Assembly: GCA_016780665.1 (NCBI GenBank)
Contig: JADHLM010000006.1
Location: 1-29,304, forward strand
DNA length: 29,304 bases
Direction of reading: 5' to 3'
Source of the DNA: Hyphomicrobiales bacterium
GTDB lineage: Bacteria > Pseudomonadota > Alphaproteobacteria > Rhizobiales > TMED25
The translations under genes and the position numbers were made by a program. The notes beneath the pieces were generated by a model. It was not told the origin of the DNA, did no database searches, and saw only the letters and a list, made by a program, of their open reading frames with translations. This document shows, piece after piece, positions 8,471 through 16,284 of this stretch. How positions within the stretch are numbered: the first letter of the stretch is position 1; each line of letters opens with the position of its first letter.

Positions 8471-8485
8471 TTTAACGCCAATTAG

Positions 8486-9571
8486 TTACTCAAAAAATCG
8501 CTCATCGATTCCCATAAGCTCTAACGCATTTAAACCACAAATCTTTTCCCTATCTGACTCAGTCAGTTCTGGTATTTGGTAAACATGTTCAACTGGATTA
8601 AATTCAGCCATATCAAATGGATAGTCTGTTCCAAGTAAGATACGATCTACACCATATTGCTTTATTAAGAAACTTAATTGTTCATTAGAAAAAATAAGAG
8701 TATCAAAATAAAATTTGGAGAGATAGTAGCTTGGCTTCATGTGAATGTCTTCCCTACAATCCGGGCGCGCACCATATGCATGATCCATTCTCGCAAAGTA
8801 ATGCGATGCAAATGCACCCCCATGACTTAAAACAAATTTTAAGTTAGGGAATTTTTCTAATACACCACCAAATATCAAATAATGGACCCCGACTGTTGTA
8901 TCTAATGGATTCCCGATAATGTTCATCATATGGTATTTTGATAATCGTGGACTTGAGAATGATGATGGGTGTATCAGCATTGGGATATTGAGCTCTTGTA
9001 CTGCTTCCCAAAAAGGATAGAGCCTTTCAGATGATAACTCTTCATCCTCTTTAACTCTTGCTCCAATTTGTATACCCTTAAATCCAAGTTCATTGATACA
9101 CCTTTTTAGTTCTTTTATTGCTAAATCAGTATCTTGTAATGGCACAGTTCCCAAACCCACATGTGTCGACTTATTTTCATTAACGGCCTTATAAATTCCA
9201 TCATTTACTATTTGGCTTGACTCATGACCAAGAGAAGGCTCAGTTGAGTAATAAAATTGTCTTGGTGCGCAAGATAATGCAGCAATATCAACTTGCATTT
9301 TTTCCATATCAGGAAGTCTATAGTTCATATCTGTCAAATAAGGGGCTCTTTCAGAATGATGTTTCAAAGTTTGTTCTTTTGATGCCTGACTTGCAAATCT
9401 GAGTTGAACATTTGAGTCATCGGGAATTCTATCACCAATGAGTTTATCTGCTTCAAGAATTCTCATGTGAATATGAAAATCGACTGTTTTTGTCTTTGGT
9501 CTAGGCTTATCGTTGAGGTGCTCCCTCCCAGCAGTAGGACCATAAGGCCTCATTGGTATATCGTGTTGCAT
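8486..9571 (-). CDS. ACMSD-like amidohydrolase-superfamily enzyme
   Basis: TIM-barrel metal enzyme of the amidohydrolase 2 family (PF04909 type), 361 aa. Metal and catalytic ligands are recognisable: H33 and H35 in DFHIHM, H201 in MLIHPSSF, H250 in LSHGGAF and D316 in GTDYPFD. The GTDYPF form is characteristic of the ACMSD / gamma-resorcylate / LigW decarboxylase branch, so a decarboxylase or ring-acid hydrolase is more likely than a classical amidohydrolase. No aromatic-degradation or tryptophan-kynurenine genes are nearby, so the substrate is unknown. It precedes the phosphatase gene on the same strand. Confidence 0.82.
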   Translation of the reverse strand: MQHDIPMRPYGPTAGREHLNDKPRPKTKTVDFHIHMRILEADKLIGDRIPDDSNVQLRFASQASKEQTLKHHSERAPYLTDMNYRLPDMEKMQVDIAALSCAPRQFYYSTEPSLGHESSQIVNDGIYKAVNENKSTHVGLGTVPLQDTDLAIKELKRCINELGFKGIQIGARVKEDEELSSERLYPFWEAVQELNIPMLIHPSSFSSPRLSKYHMMNIIGNPLDTTVGVHYLIFGGVLEKFPNLKFVLSHGGAFASHYFARMDHAYGARPDCREDIHMKPSYYLSKFYFDTLIFSNEQLSFLIKQYGVDRILLGTDYPFDMAEFNPVEHVYQIPELTESDREKICGLNALELMGIDERFFE

Positions 9572-9686
9572 TTATAAATCCTTTATCTTAAATACTTTGA
9601 TTTTAATAAGTTATCATTATTCCATAACTTATTTGATGTGACAATCAAACTTAGCAAAAGAATATATAAATTTTCTATGTTTTATC

Positions 9687-10097
9687 TTATGAAAAATTTA
9701 CAAATAATTTTGAGATATGATACCCGATATATGACGATAATCCCGTTAATACTGTACCCCATATAGTATCAACAATGGATACTTGTAGTGGCCAATCCTT
9801 CAACGTTGAGTAATTTGTCATATCATATGTAAGGTATGCAAAAAATCCAAATAATGCTCCATAAATGAGGGCTGTATTTGCACTTCCATCTCTCAAAGCA
9901 GGTATTGTAGAAAAGATTAATATACCAACCACATATAGTGAATAAAAGATGGCTGCAGCTTGCATGTTTGGTTTATCAGCAAGAATGTATCCAAGATTTC
10001 CAAAGTAGAATTTTTTAGCAATAAACCCTAACCATATTACGTCTATTATCAGAAATATTGTTAAAACAATAATATATGTTATTAAGTATTTTGTCAT
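9687..10097 (-). CDS. DUF2177 family membrane protein
   Basis: A 136-aa, four-helix membrane protein with the DUF2177 hallmarks: an acidic/Trp motif in TM1 (IIDVIWLGFIAKKFY), YGALFGFFAYLTYDMTNYSTLKDWP, and VSIVDTIWGTVLTGLSSY in the last helix. Function is unknown. Relatives repeatedly occur beside FAD oxidoreductase / DUF1365 / Cfa-like methyltransferase clusters, as here, where the FAD gene is divergent 81 bp away. Its promoter region carries the same bipartite element as the rpoE promoter (10126-10151), so it is probably part of the RpoE regulon. Confidence 0.85.
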   Translation of the reverse strand: MTKYLITYIIVLTIFLIIDVIWLGFIAKKFYFGNLGYILADKPNMQAAAIFYSLYVVGILIFSTIPALRDGSANTALIYGALFGFFAYLTYDMTNYSTLKDWPLQVSIVDTIWGTVLTGLSSYIGYHISKLFVNFS

Positions 10098-10125
10098 AGC
10101 ATTACCATTTGAATGATGAGTATAT

Positions 10126-10151
10126 AACGTTTACAAATATTGCATAGATCA
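10126..10151 (-). promoter_or_regulatory. Putative RpoE (ECF) promoter for the DUF2177 gene
   Basis: On the minus strand, TGATCT (10151-10146) and CGTT (10129-10126) are separated by 16 bp. Hexamer, spacing and the AAACGTT context are identical to those upstream of rpoE in this window. It would start transcription about 20 bases before the ATG at 10097. Seen: the exact repeat of the element. Inferred: use by the RpoE encoded at 14851-15399. Confidence 0.65.
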
Positions 10152-10178
10152 CAACAGTAATAACTATTGAGAAATATC

Positions 10179-11474
10179 TTGTCTGAAAAAATTGCAATAA
10201 TTGGTGGTGGAATATCAGGATTATCTTCTGCATGGCATATATCTCAAACCCATAATGTCACGTTATTTGAAAAAAATAATTATCTGGGGGGTCACGCAAA
10301 TACAATACTTGTAGATGAAAAACACAATAAAGTTGTCCCAGTTGATGTAGGCTTCATGGTCTTTAACGAGCTTTCATATCCAAATCTTATTCAGCTATTC
10401 CAAAAGCTAGATGTTCATTCACATGACTCTGATATGAGTTTTTCAGTTTCAGACAAAATAAAAGGTTACGAATATTCCGGTTCAGGATTAGGTGGTTACT
10501 TTGGGCAAAGAAAAAATTTATTAAGTGTAAAGCATTGGGGACAATTATTATCGATAGTGAGATTTTATTCAAAAGCTCAGATAAATATCAAGAAATATGC
10601 AACTGATACAACTTTATTAGAGTTTTTGAGGGCCGAAAAACTATCATACTTCTTTATAGAAAACCATATAATCCCCATGTGCAGTGCAATATGGTCTTGT
10701 GATCATAATGAAATGTTATCCTACCCTGCTCATGATTTTGTAAGCTTCTTCATTAATCACGGATTATTCAAGCTAAAGAACAGACCCAAATGGAAATCCG
10801 TGGCTGGCGGGAGTAGAGAATATGTCGAAGCAATCAAAAAATCTAATAAAATCAAAATCAAACTAAATACAAACATTATAAAGATAGAAAAAAAAGAAGA
10901 AAAATTTGAGATTATTTTAGATAATGGTGAAAAAGATATATGCGACAAATTAATCTTTGCTTCACCTGCAAATGAAAGTAAAAAACTAATTGAGTCAGTT
11001 GATCAGCAATTAGCGGTTCTATTGAATAAGTTTAAATATCAGGAAAATTTAGGCATATTACACTCTGACTCAAATTTAATGCCTAACTCAAAAAATATAT
11101 GGGCGAGTTGGAACTACATACGTTCCAATAAAGATAGTTCAAAATTATCTGTAACCTACTGGCTAAACAGTATCCAAAAAATTGATAGTCAAACAAATTA
11201 TTTTCTTACTCTAAATCCTGAAAATCAGATTCGAGAAAATCAAATACACAAACAAATTTATTTCTCCCATCCAATTTTTGATTTAGACAATAAAAATACA
11301 AAAAAAGAAATTATGAAAAGACAGGGTAAAAATAATATTTGGGTATGTGGTAGCTATTTAGGTTTTGGTTTTCACGAAGATGGAATACAGAGTGGACTCA
11401 TAGTTTCAGAAGACATAATAAAAAAAGCAAGACCATGGAAGGTAAAAGAAGGCTCAAATAGAATAGCGGTTTAA
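10179..11474 (+). CDS. FAD-dependent oxidoreductase (amine-oxidase-like), lipid cluster
   Basis: NAD(P)/FAD-binding protein of the flavin amine oxidase superfamily, about 431 aa. It begins with the dinucleotide fold IIGGGISGLSSAWHI (GxGxxG at 9-14), the acidic ribose-binding E31 and LGGHANT. The C-terminal FAD motif is NIWVCGSYLGFGFHEDGIQSG. In this DUF1365/Cfa-linked clade the substrate is thought to be a membrane fatty acyl chain rather than an amine; in Rhodobacter, RpoE-controlled relatives take part in furan fatty acid synthesis. There is no ATG near the start. TTG at 10179 is preferred, with GAG eight bases upstream, over TTG at 10167. First gene of a three-gene operon. Confidence 0.85.
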   Translation: MSEKIAIIGGGISGLSSAWHISQTHNVTLFEKNNYLGGHANTILVDEKHNKVVPVDVGFMVFNELSYPNLIQLFQKLDVHSHDSDMSFSVSDKIKGYEYSGSGLGGYFGQRKNLLSVKHWGQLLSIVRFYSKAQINIKKYATDTTLLEFLRAEKLSYFFIENHIIPMCSAIWSCDHNEMLSYPAHDFVSFFINHGLFKLKNRPKWKSVAGGSREYVEAIKKSNKIKIKLNTNIIKIEKKEEKFEIILDNGEKDICDKLIFASPANESKKLIESVDQQLAVLLNKFKYQENLGILHSDSNLMPNSKNIWASWNYIRSNKDSSKLSVTYWLNSIQKIDSQTNYFLTLNPENQIRENQIHKQIYFSHPIFDLDNKNTKKEIMKRQGKNNIWVCGSYLGFGFHEDGIQSGLIVSEDIIKKARPWKVKEGSNRIAV

Positions 11475-11498
11475 TCAGAAATTTATTATGATAATACT

Positions 11499-12272
11499 AT
11501 GATGAATAACAATATCCTCGTTGGCAAAGTGGTACATAAGCGAATAAACCCAATTAAGCACAAACTTCATTATAATGTTTTTGCGCTAGAGGTTGACTCC
11601 AACAACCTTGAGGATATTGGCAAAAACTCTAGGTTTTTATCCTACAATAAATTTAATCTCTTTAGTTTTTTTGATACTGATCATGGGAATGGGAAATCTT
11701 TAAATGATTTTCTATCTGAGATTATTGAAAATACAAAAACAAATAATCCTATTTCAAGGTTTTCAATAATTTCTTACCCAAGGGTATTGGGGTATGTATT
11801 TAATCCAATAACAATCTATCTAGGATTTGATGAGTCTAATAAAATTGAACTAATCATTTATGAGGTAAATAACACATTTGGACAGAGAGTGATTTATGTA
11901 TTACCAAACAATAATAAGGAAGAAATAATCTATCAGAGGTGCGACAAGAAGTTATTTATCTCACCATTTAATGGAGATAATGGAGTGTATACTTTTCATA
12001 TAAAAGATAATGAGCAATCTTTCCAAATTGGAATTAATTTGAAAGTAGATGATGAACCAATCATAAATGCTTACTTCTTTGCTCAAAAATTTGAGCTAAA
12101 TCATAAAAATCTTATAAAAACATTCAGAAGTAATTTATTCCTAACATTTAAAGTAATTATCGCTATACACTATGAAGCCCTAAAATTATATTTTAAGGGG
12201 ATGAAATTCAAAAAGAAACCCCAAGCAGAGAAAATTCAAATATGTTACATTAGCGCAGAAGACATAAGTTAA
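11499..12272 (+). CDS. DUF1365 family protein
   Basis: A 257-aa DUF1365 protein. Hallmarks are an N-terminal VVHKRINPIKHKLHYNVF (histidines typical of the family), SYPRVLGYVFNPITIYLGFD, and YEVNNTFGQRVIYVL. The biochemical role is not established. The family is almost always found between an FAD oxidoreductase and a Cfa-like methyltransferase, as here, implying a role in modifying phospholipid acyl chains. The start follows the FAD gene's stop by 24 bp, and a four-codon frame beginning at 11488 ends on the start codon. The next gene begins directly after the stop. Confidence 0.88.
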   Translation: MMNNNILVGKVVHKRINPIKHKLHYNVFALEVDSNNLEDIGKNSRFLSYNKFNLFSFFDTDHGNGKSLNDFLSEIIENTKTNNPISRFSIISYPRVLGYVFNPITIYLGFDESNKIELIIYEVNNTFGQRVIYVLPNNNKEEIIYQRCDKKLFISPFNGDNGVYTFHIKDNEQSFQIGINLKVDDEPIINAYFFAQKFELNHKNLIKTFRSNLFLTFKVIIAIHYEALKLYFKGMKFKKKPQAEKIQICYISAEDIS

Positions 12273-13433
12273 ATGATGAAGAAATATATCAAGGAATTAT
12301 TTAGTTGGGAGCCAGAAGGATCAATAAGAATTATTTTTCCTGATGGTTCAGAGCACTTGCTAGGATCAGAAGAAACTGATCTTTATATGAAATTCAATAA
12401 TTATAAGATTGCCTGGAATTTCTTCACAAGTAGGGCAAATGCATTCAGTGATTGCTATGTAAATGGTGATATTGAATGCTCTGATTTAACAAGTTTCTTT
12501 ATATTTTACCTCAGAAATAAAGAAAAGTTTGATAATATGGCTCCGTTTAAAATCTTAAAACTCAATTTATCCTACCTCAGTCATGTGCTCAGATGGAATA
12601 GTATCAGCGGGGCAAGAAAGAATATAAGAGCTCATTATGATATGGGTAATGACTTTTTTGCTGAATGGCTTGACGAAAGCATGCAATATTCGAGTGCTCA
12701 TTTTAATGAAGACAACAAAACATTGGAAGAAGCCCAAAATAATAAACTACAAAAATTGAACGCATACCTAGATATTAAAGATGATGATACCCTACTTGAA
12801 ATAGGCTGCGGATGGGGCACATTGTCACAATATTTATTTAATAAAAATAATATCAATATTGATGCTATTACGATCTCTGATGAACAGCTAAAGTTTGCAC
12901 GTACACTGAAACTTAAATCATCAAATAAGAAATGTGACTTTAAGTTACAAGATTATCGCAATACTGACTCTCAATATAATAAGATCGTCTCTGTAGAAAT
13001 GATTGAGGCAGTCGGGAAAAAATATTTACCCATTTATCTCAATACAATAAAAAAATGTCTAAAAAGTGACGGCCACGCTATTATCCAGGGTATTACAATA
13101 GCAGATGATAAATTTGATGAGTATAGTAACCAAGTAGACTTCATTCAAAAATATATTTTCCCTGGAGGGTTTTTACCAAGTCAAAAATACTTAAAAGATA
13201 TTACAATCTCGAGTGGATTAGAAATTGAGACCTTAGATGAACTCAATCTCTCTTATGCAAAAACACTAAAAATATGGAGAGAACGATTTAACACTAAATG
13301 GTCGAAAATAAAGACGATGGGGTATGATGATAAATTTAAAAGAATTTGGAATTATTACCTATCATATTGTGAGGCAGGCTTTATTGAGAAATCAATTTTT
13401 GTAAATGTATTTAAATTTAAACCAAAAAATTAG
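12273..13433 (+). CDS. Cfa-like SAM-dependent fatty acyl methyltransferase
   Basis: Cyclopropane-synthase family protein, 386 aa. It has an N-terminal sterol-carrier-like region (about 15-85), then HYDMGNDFF (121-129), the SAM motif LLEIGCGWG (174-182), and SVEMIEAVG (240-248). In E. coli Cfa the bicarbonate base is held by Cys139, Glu239, His266, Ile268 and Tyr317. The aligned residues here appear to be S141 (MQYSSAHF), E245, Q272 (IIQGI), I274 and Y328, so cysteine and histidine are lost. That argues against a standard cyclopropane synthase and for a methyl-transferring relative such as UfaM. The ATG follows the DUF1365 stop with no gap. It ends 1 bp from a convergent SDR gene. Confidence 0.88.
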   Translation: MMKKYIKELFSWEPEGSIRIIFPDGSEHLLGSEETDLYMKFNNYKIAWNFFTSRANAFSDCYVNGDIECSDLTSFFIFYLRNKEKFDNMAPFKILKLNLSYLSHVLRWNSISGARKNIRAHYDMGNDFFAEWLDESMQYSSAHFNEDNKTLEEAQNNKLQKLNAYLDIKDDDTLLEIGCGWGTLSQYLFNKNNINIDAITISDEQLKFARTLKLKSSNKKCDFKLQDYRNTDSQYNKIVSVEMIEAVGKKYLPIYLNTIKKCLKSDGHAIIQGITIADDKFDEYSNQVDFIQKYIFPGGFLPSQKYLKDITISSGLEIETLDELNLSYAKTLKIWRERFNTKWSKIKTMGYDDKFKRIWNYYLSYCEAGFIEKSIFVNVFKFKPKN

Positions 13434-13434
13434 G

Positions 13435-14199
13435 TTACTTTTTCCAAACCATCTTATTAACGAAATAAAAATAAAGTCTATTCGGCATAATTTTCATCAT
13501 CTTGAGAGCTAAACCAAAGAAAAATGGGAATATAATTTCATACTTTGATTTTTCTAATCCTGTTATTATTTTCTTGGTAGCATATTCCATAGATACCATA
13601 CTTGGCATCGGAAACTTATTTACCTTAGTCGCATCGGTATCAACAAAACCGGGATTAATCAATGAAACGGTAATGCCGTACTGACGCAGTTCTGATTTGA
13701 GTACCTCCGCTAAATTTATTAAAGCAGCTTTGGTTGGGCTATACGCTATTGAATTTGGGAGTCCTCTATAACCAGCTACAGAAGCCATAATTGCTATATG
13801 GCCACTTTTTCTTTTTATGAAATGAGGAATAATAATTTTAAGGCAATTCATCACGCCAAAATAGTTTATATCCATGGACTTTTTCACAAGATTATAATTT
13901 TGATCCAAATTATCTAACGTGAATAATCTACTTATACCAGCATTGAGTATTACTAAATCTGGAAGTTTGTTTGTGTCCTCTGTAAAGATTTTTGTATCTT
14001 CTGTAAGCTTTTTCTCATCCGTTACATCCATAACTAACGGTATTATGTTTTCAGACACTTTACTAATTTCAGATAACCTATCTTCACGGCGAGCTGAAGC
14101 GAAAACTTTAACGTCTTTTTTTGCTAGTTCTATTGCAAGGTTTTTACCGATGCCAGAGCTTGCACCAGTAATCCAAGCTGACTTCCATTTTTGGGGCAT
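13435..14199 (-). CDS. Short-chain dehydrogenase/reductase (third gene of rpoE operon)
   Basis: Classical SDR of 254 aa. The cofactor motif TGASSGIG is at 11-18, the NAG structural motif at 86-88, and the catalytic set is S140, Y153 and K157 (YSPTK). The R37/R38 pair after the second strand suggests NADP. The C-terminal hydrophobic stretch (FPFFFGLALKMMKIMP) may associate with membrane, fitting a lipid substrate. It starts 4 bp after chrR and lies on the same strand, so it is read from the rpoE promoter. Substrate unknown. Confidence 0.87.
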   Translation of the reverse strand: MPQKWKSAWITGASSGIGKNLAIELAKKDVKVFASARREDRLSEISKVSENIIPLVMDVTDEKKLTEDTKIFTEDTNKLPDLVILNAGISRLFTLDNLDQNYNLVKKSMDINYFGVMNCLKIIIPHFIKRKSGHIAIMASVAGYRGLPNSIAYSPTKAALINLAEVLKSELRQYGITVSLINPGFVDTDATKVNKFPMPSMVSMEYATKKIITGLEKSKYEIIFPFFFGLALKMMKIMPNRLYFYFVNKMVWKK

Positions 14200-14203
14200 T
14201 TAT

Positions 14204-14854
14204 TTAAATACGTACAATTGATTGATACATATTTGCAATCATACTCTTAAAGACCATTGGGCCATCAGTTGCAATCACACAAATACAATCTTCTTTTGAG
14301 CTTACAACTGGTTCATGGTGTGTTGATGTGTCATGGTCGGCAATGTCTCCAGCAGCATAAGTGCCATTTGCATCTTCAAAAGCACCCTTTAACACAAGAG
14401 TTAATTCGCCACCCTTATGTCCATGCTCAGGAATTTTCTTATTAGGCTTAATCTTTAAAAAAGTTAAGTGACAATTGGATTTATCGCTGATTTTAACTTG
14501 GCTTTTTTGGATTCCAGGAGCAAAGAATGACCACTGAATTTCATCTAGATCTGTTCCGATATATCTCTGCAAGGAAGCTGGAACTTCAGAGTTAAGATCA
14601 AAATCGATCTCTTTAATTTCAGAATTGTTATTTTTATTGTTGAGTTTATTTAAAAATTCATTGAAATCTTCTGTCTTATCTTTGTTTTCGATATCATTCT
14701 CCATCATTGATGCGCCAAGCTCATTTCCAATTTGCACAATTTCTTTACAATGGTCACAATTTTCTATGTGTGATGTAACAAGAGTACTGAAAGCCAAGCT
14801 CAAAGTTCCGCTTGAATATGACATTAATGTTGATAGATCTGGATGTTGTTTCAT
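14204..14854 (-). CDS. chrR: ChrR-type zinc anti-sigma factor with cupin domain
   Basis: Anti-sigma factor of 216 aa that holds the ECF sigma factor inactive until singlet oxygen or related stress. The N-terminal zinc anti-sigma domain keeps all four ligands: H4, H29, C33 and C36 (HIENCDHC). The C-terminal cupin keeps H144, H146, E150 and H180. These have the same spacing as H141, H143, E147 and H177 of Rhodobacter sphaeroides ChrR, which are needed for the singlet-oxygen response. The linker (about 50-85) is long and rich in N, K, E and D. The start overlaps the rpoE stop by ATGA, the usual sigma/anti-sigma coupling. Confidence 0.95.
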   Translation of the reverse strand: MKQHPDLSTLMSYSSGTLSLAFSTLVTSHIENCDHCKEIVQIGNELGASMMENDIENKDKTEDFNEFLNKLNNKNNNSEIKEIDFDLNSEVPASLQRYIGTDLDEIQWSFFAPGIQKSQVKISDKSNCHLTFLKIKPNKKIPEHGHKGGELTLVLKGAFEDANGTYAAGDIADHDTSTHHEPVVSSKEDCICVIATDGPMVFKSMIANMYQSIVRI

Positions 14855-15399
14855 GCCTGTAATTCCTTAAGATTATGTTTCATCTTTTGATAAGCTAGCC
14901 TCATACGTGACTTGACTGTTCCGATTGGGATATTCAACTCACCAGCTATTTCTTCTTGAGTTAAGTCATTAACAAAAGATAACTCAATGACTTTTCTTTG
15001 TTTTAAGGGCAACAATTCAATTGCCTTTTTAACACGGGCAGAAATTGATTTTTGCTCGACAATTTCTAAACCACTTTCATTGTCTGAAGCAATTTCAACT
15101 TCTGAAATATCTGTATAGGGTTGTGAAGATTTTTTTCTTAGTAAATCAATCCTATTATTCCTTGCGATGGTATAAACCCATGAACTGAAGGATCCTTTAT
15201 CAGGATTGTACATATGGATTTTCTCCCAAATATTTATCATTGTATCATGCATAATATCTTCAGCCTGAGCTCCATCAGCACCGCTTTTCATCAATAAAGA
15301 TTTTATTCTTGGTGCAAAATAATTAAATATAACCTCAAAGTCTTTTGTATTCTTTTCAGCTTGAAATTTTTTTACTAAGTCCTTGTTTACTTCCAACAT
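14851..15399 (-). CDS. rpoE: RNA polymerase ECF sigma factor RpoE (ChrR-partnered)
   Basis: Group IV sigma factor, 182 aa. Region 2 spans about 24-90, with AEDIMHDTMINIWEKIHMYNP and SFSSWVYTIARNNRIDLLRKK contacting the -10 element. Region 4 spans about 120-175, with LPLKQRKVIELSFVNDLTQEEIAGELNIPIGTVKSRMRLA forming the -35-binding helix-turn-helix. The coupled chrR gene places it in the ECF11 group, which directs the singlet-oxygen response in Rhodobacter. It is probably autoregulated through the site at 15443-15468. No clear Shine-Dalgarno site is present before its ATG. Confidence 0.96.
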   Translation of the reverse strand: MLEVNKDLVKKFQAEKNTKDFEVIFNYFAPRIKSLLMKSGADGAQAEDIMHDTMINIWEKIHMYNPDKGSFSSWVYTIARNNRIDLLRKKSSQPYTDISEVEIASDNESGLEIVEQKSISARVKKAIELLPLKQRKVIELSFVNDLTQEEIAGELNIPIGTVKSRMRLAYQKMKHNLKELQA

Positions 15400-15442
15400 T
15401 ATTTTTTATTTTTTTATTACATTTCATATGTAACAGAATTTA

Positions 15443-15468
15443 AACGTTTTTTTCTAGAAAAAAGATCA
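15443..15468 (-). promoter_or_regulatory. Putative autoregulated ECF promoter of rpoE-chrR-SDR
   Basis: On the minus strand, TGATCT (15468-15463), 16 bp, then CGTT (15446-15443). This gives a leader of about 35 bases before the rpoE ATG at 15399. Autoregulation is the rule for ECF sigma factors, and the TGATC core is the known -35 type for RpoE/ChrR regulons. The element recurs at 10126-10151 and, with one change in each box, at 15483-15508. Confidence 0.7.
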
Positions 15469-15482
15469 TTCATTACCATGAT

Positions 15483-15508
15483 TAATCTAACTTTTTACCA
15501 GTAACGTA
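15483..15508 (+). promoter_or_regulatory. Putative ECF promoter for the divergent SDR gene
   Basis: TAATCT (15483-15488), 16 bp, CGTA (15505-15508). It differs from the rpoE site by one base in each box and keeps the spacing. Transcription would start about 12 bases before the ATG at 15528, leaving just room for a GAG Shine-Dalgarno site six bases before the start. Together with the rpoE site it makes this 128-bp gap a divergent ECF promoter pair. Confidence 0.5.
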
Positions 15509-15527
15509 GTATAAGTATGAGATCCTT

Positions 15528-16262
15528 ATGAAAACAGATGATAAAAATAAATTTCAAAAAGCAAAAGTATTGGTTGTAGGTGCGACCGGAGGTATTGGTT
15601 CAGCATTTGTTGAAAAAATTAAACAGTTAGATAACAATAATGTTGTCATAGAAGTGGTTCGTAAAAAACAACATAATCACCAAATTGAAGTTGATATGCT
15701 TGATGAACAATCCATGACGCAATGTGCTCAAGAAATTCACAATCAACATGGGTCTATCGATATTATACTTAATACCGTTGGTTTACTTCATTCAGATGGT
15801 GTAATGCCTGAAAGAGCTCTAAAAGAAATAACCCAAGATTTCCTTCAAAAGACTTTCGAAGCAAATACCTTCATACCGTTCATGGTTTCTAAATATTTTA
15901 TACCACTTCTATCAAAAGAAAATACCTCCTTGATAGCATTCATGTCCGCCAGAATAGGAAGTATATCAGACAACAACCTAGGCGGGTGGTATAGTTACAG
16001 AGCTTCAAAAGCAGCTCTCAATATGCTGATAAAAACTTTATCAATAGAACTTTCATATAAGAATAAAAACGCTATCTGTATAGGTCTTCATCCTGGTACT
16101 GTGAAAACAAATTTATCAGATCCATTTTCTGAGAAAATTAAAGCATATAAAGTATTTTCTAAAGAAGAGTCTATTGATTATCTTGTTAATCAAATTAATC
16201 GTGTTGACCAAACATTTAGTGGTAAATTAATTGACTGGAAAGGCGATGTAATTCCCTACTAA
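15528..16262 (+). CDS. SDR family oxidoreductase (C-factor-like)
   Basis: SDR of 244 aa. The cofactor motif is GATGGIG (18-24), NTVG (82-85) replaces NNAG, and the catalytic set is S140, Y157 and K161. HPGTVKTNLSDPF and a C-terminal GKLIDWKGDVIPY are typical of the C-factor (CsgA-like) branch. R45 suggests NADP. Relatives are often linked to photolyase, FAD/DUF1365/Cfa and RpoE-ChrR clusters. The gene is divergent from rpoE and carries a matching ECF-like promoter, so stress induction is likely. Substrate unknown. Confidence 0.86.
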   Translation: MKTDDKNKFQKAKVLVVGATGGIGSAFVEKIKQLDNNNVVIEVVRKKQHNHQIEVDMLDEQSMTQCAQEIHNQHGSIDIILNTVGLLHSDGVMPERALKEITQDFLQKTFEANTFIPFMVSKYFIPLLSKENTSLIAFMSARIGSISDNNLGGWYSYRASKAALNMLIKTLSIELSYKNKNAICIGLHPGTVKTNLSDPFSEKIKAYKVFSKEESIDYLVNQINRVDQTFSGKLIDWKGDVIPY

Positions 16263-16284
16263 TTTTCATTGAGAAGGATCAGAC

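Noticed and set aside
10179..11474. Reading the FAD protein as a monoamine oxidase
   Set aside because: Only the FAD-binding superfamily features are shared; the DUF1365 and Cfa-like neighbours indicate a lipid-related role.
12384..12389. Further TGATCT hexamers, such as this one inside the methyltransferase gene and another near 4797 in argG
   Set aside because: No CGT box follows at 16 bp and they lie within coding sequence, so they are not counted as ECF promoters.
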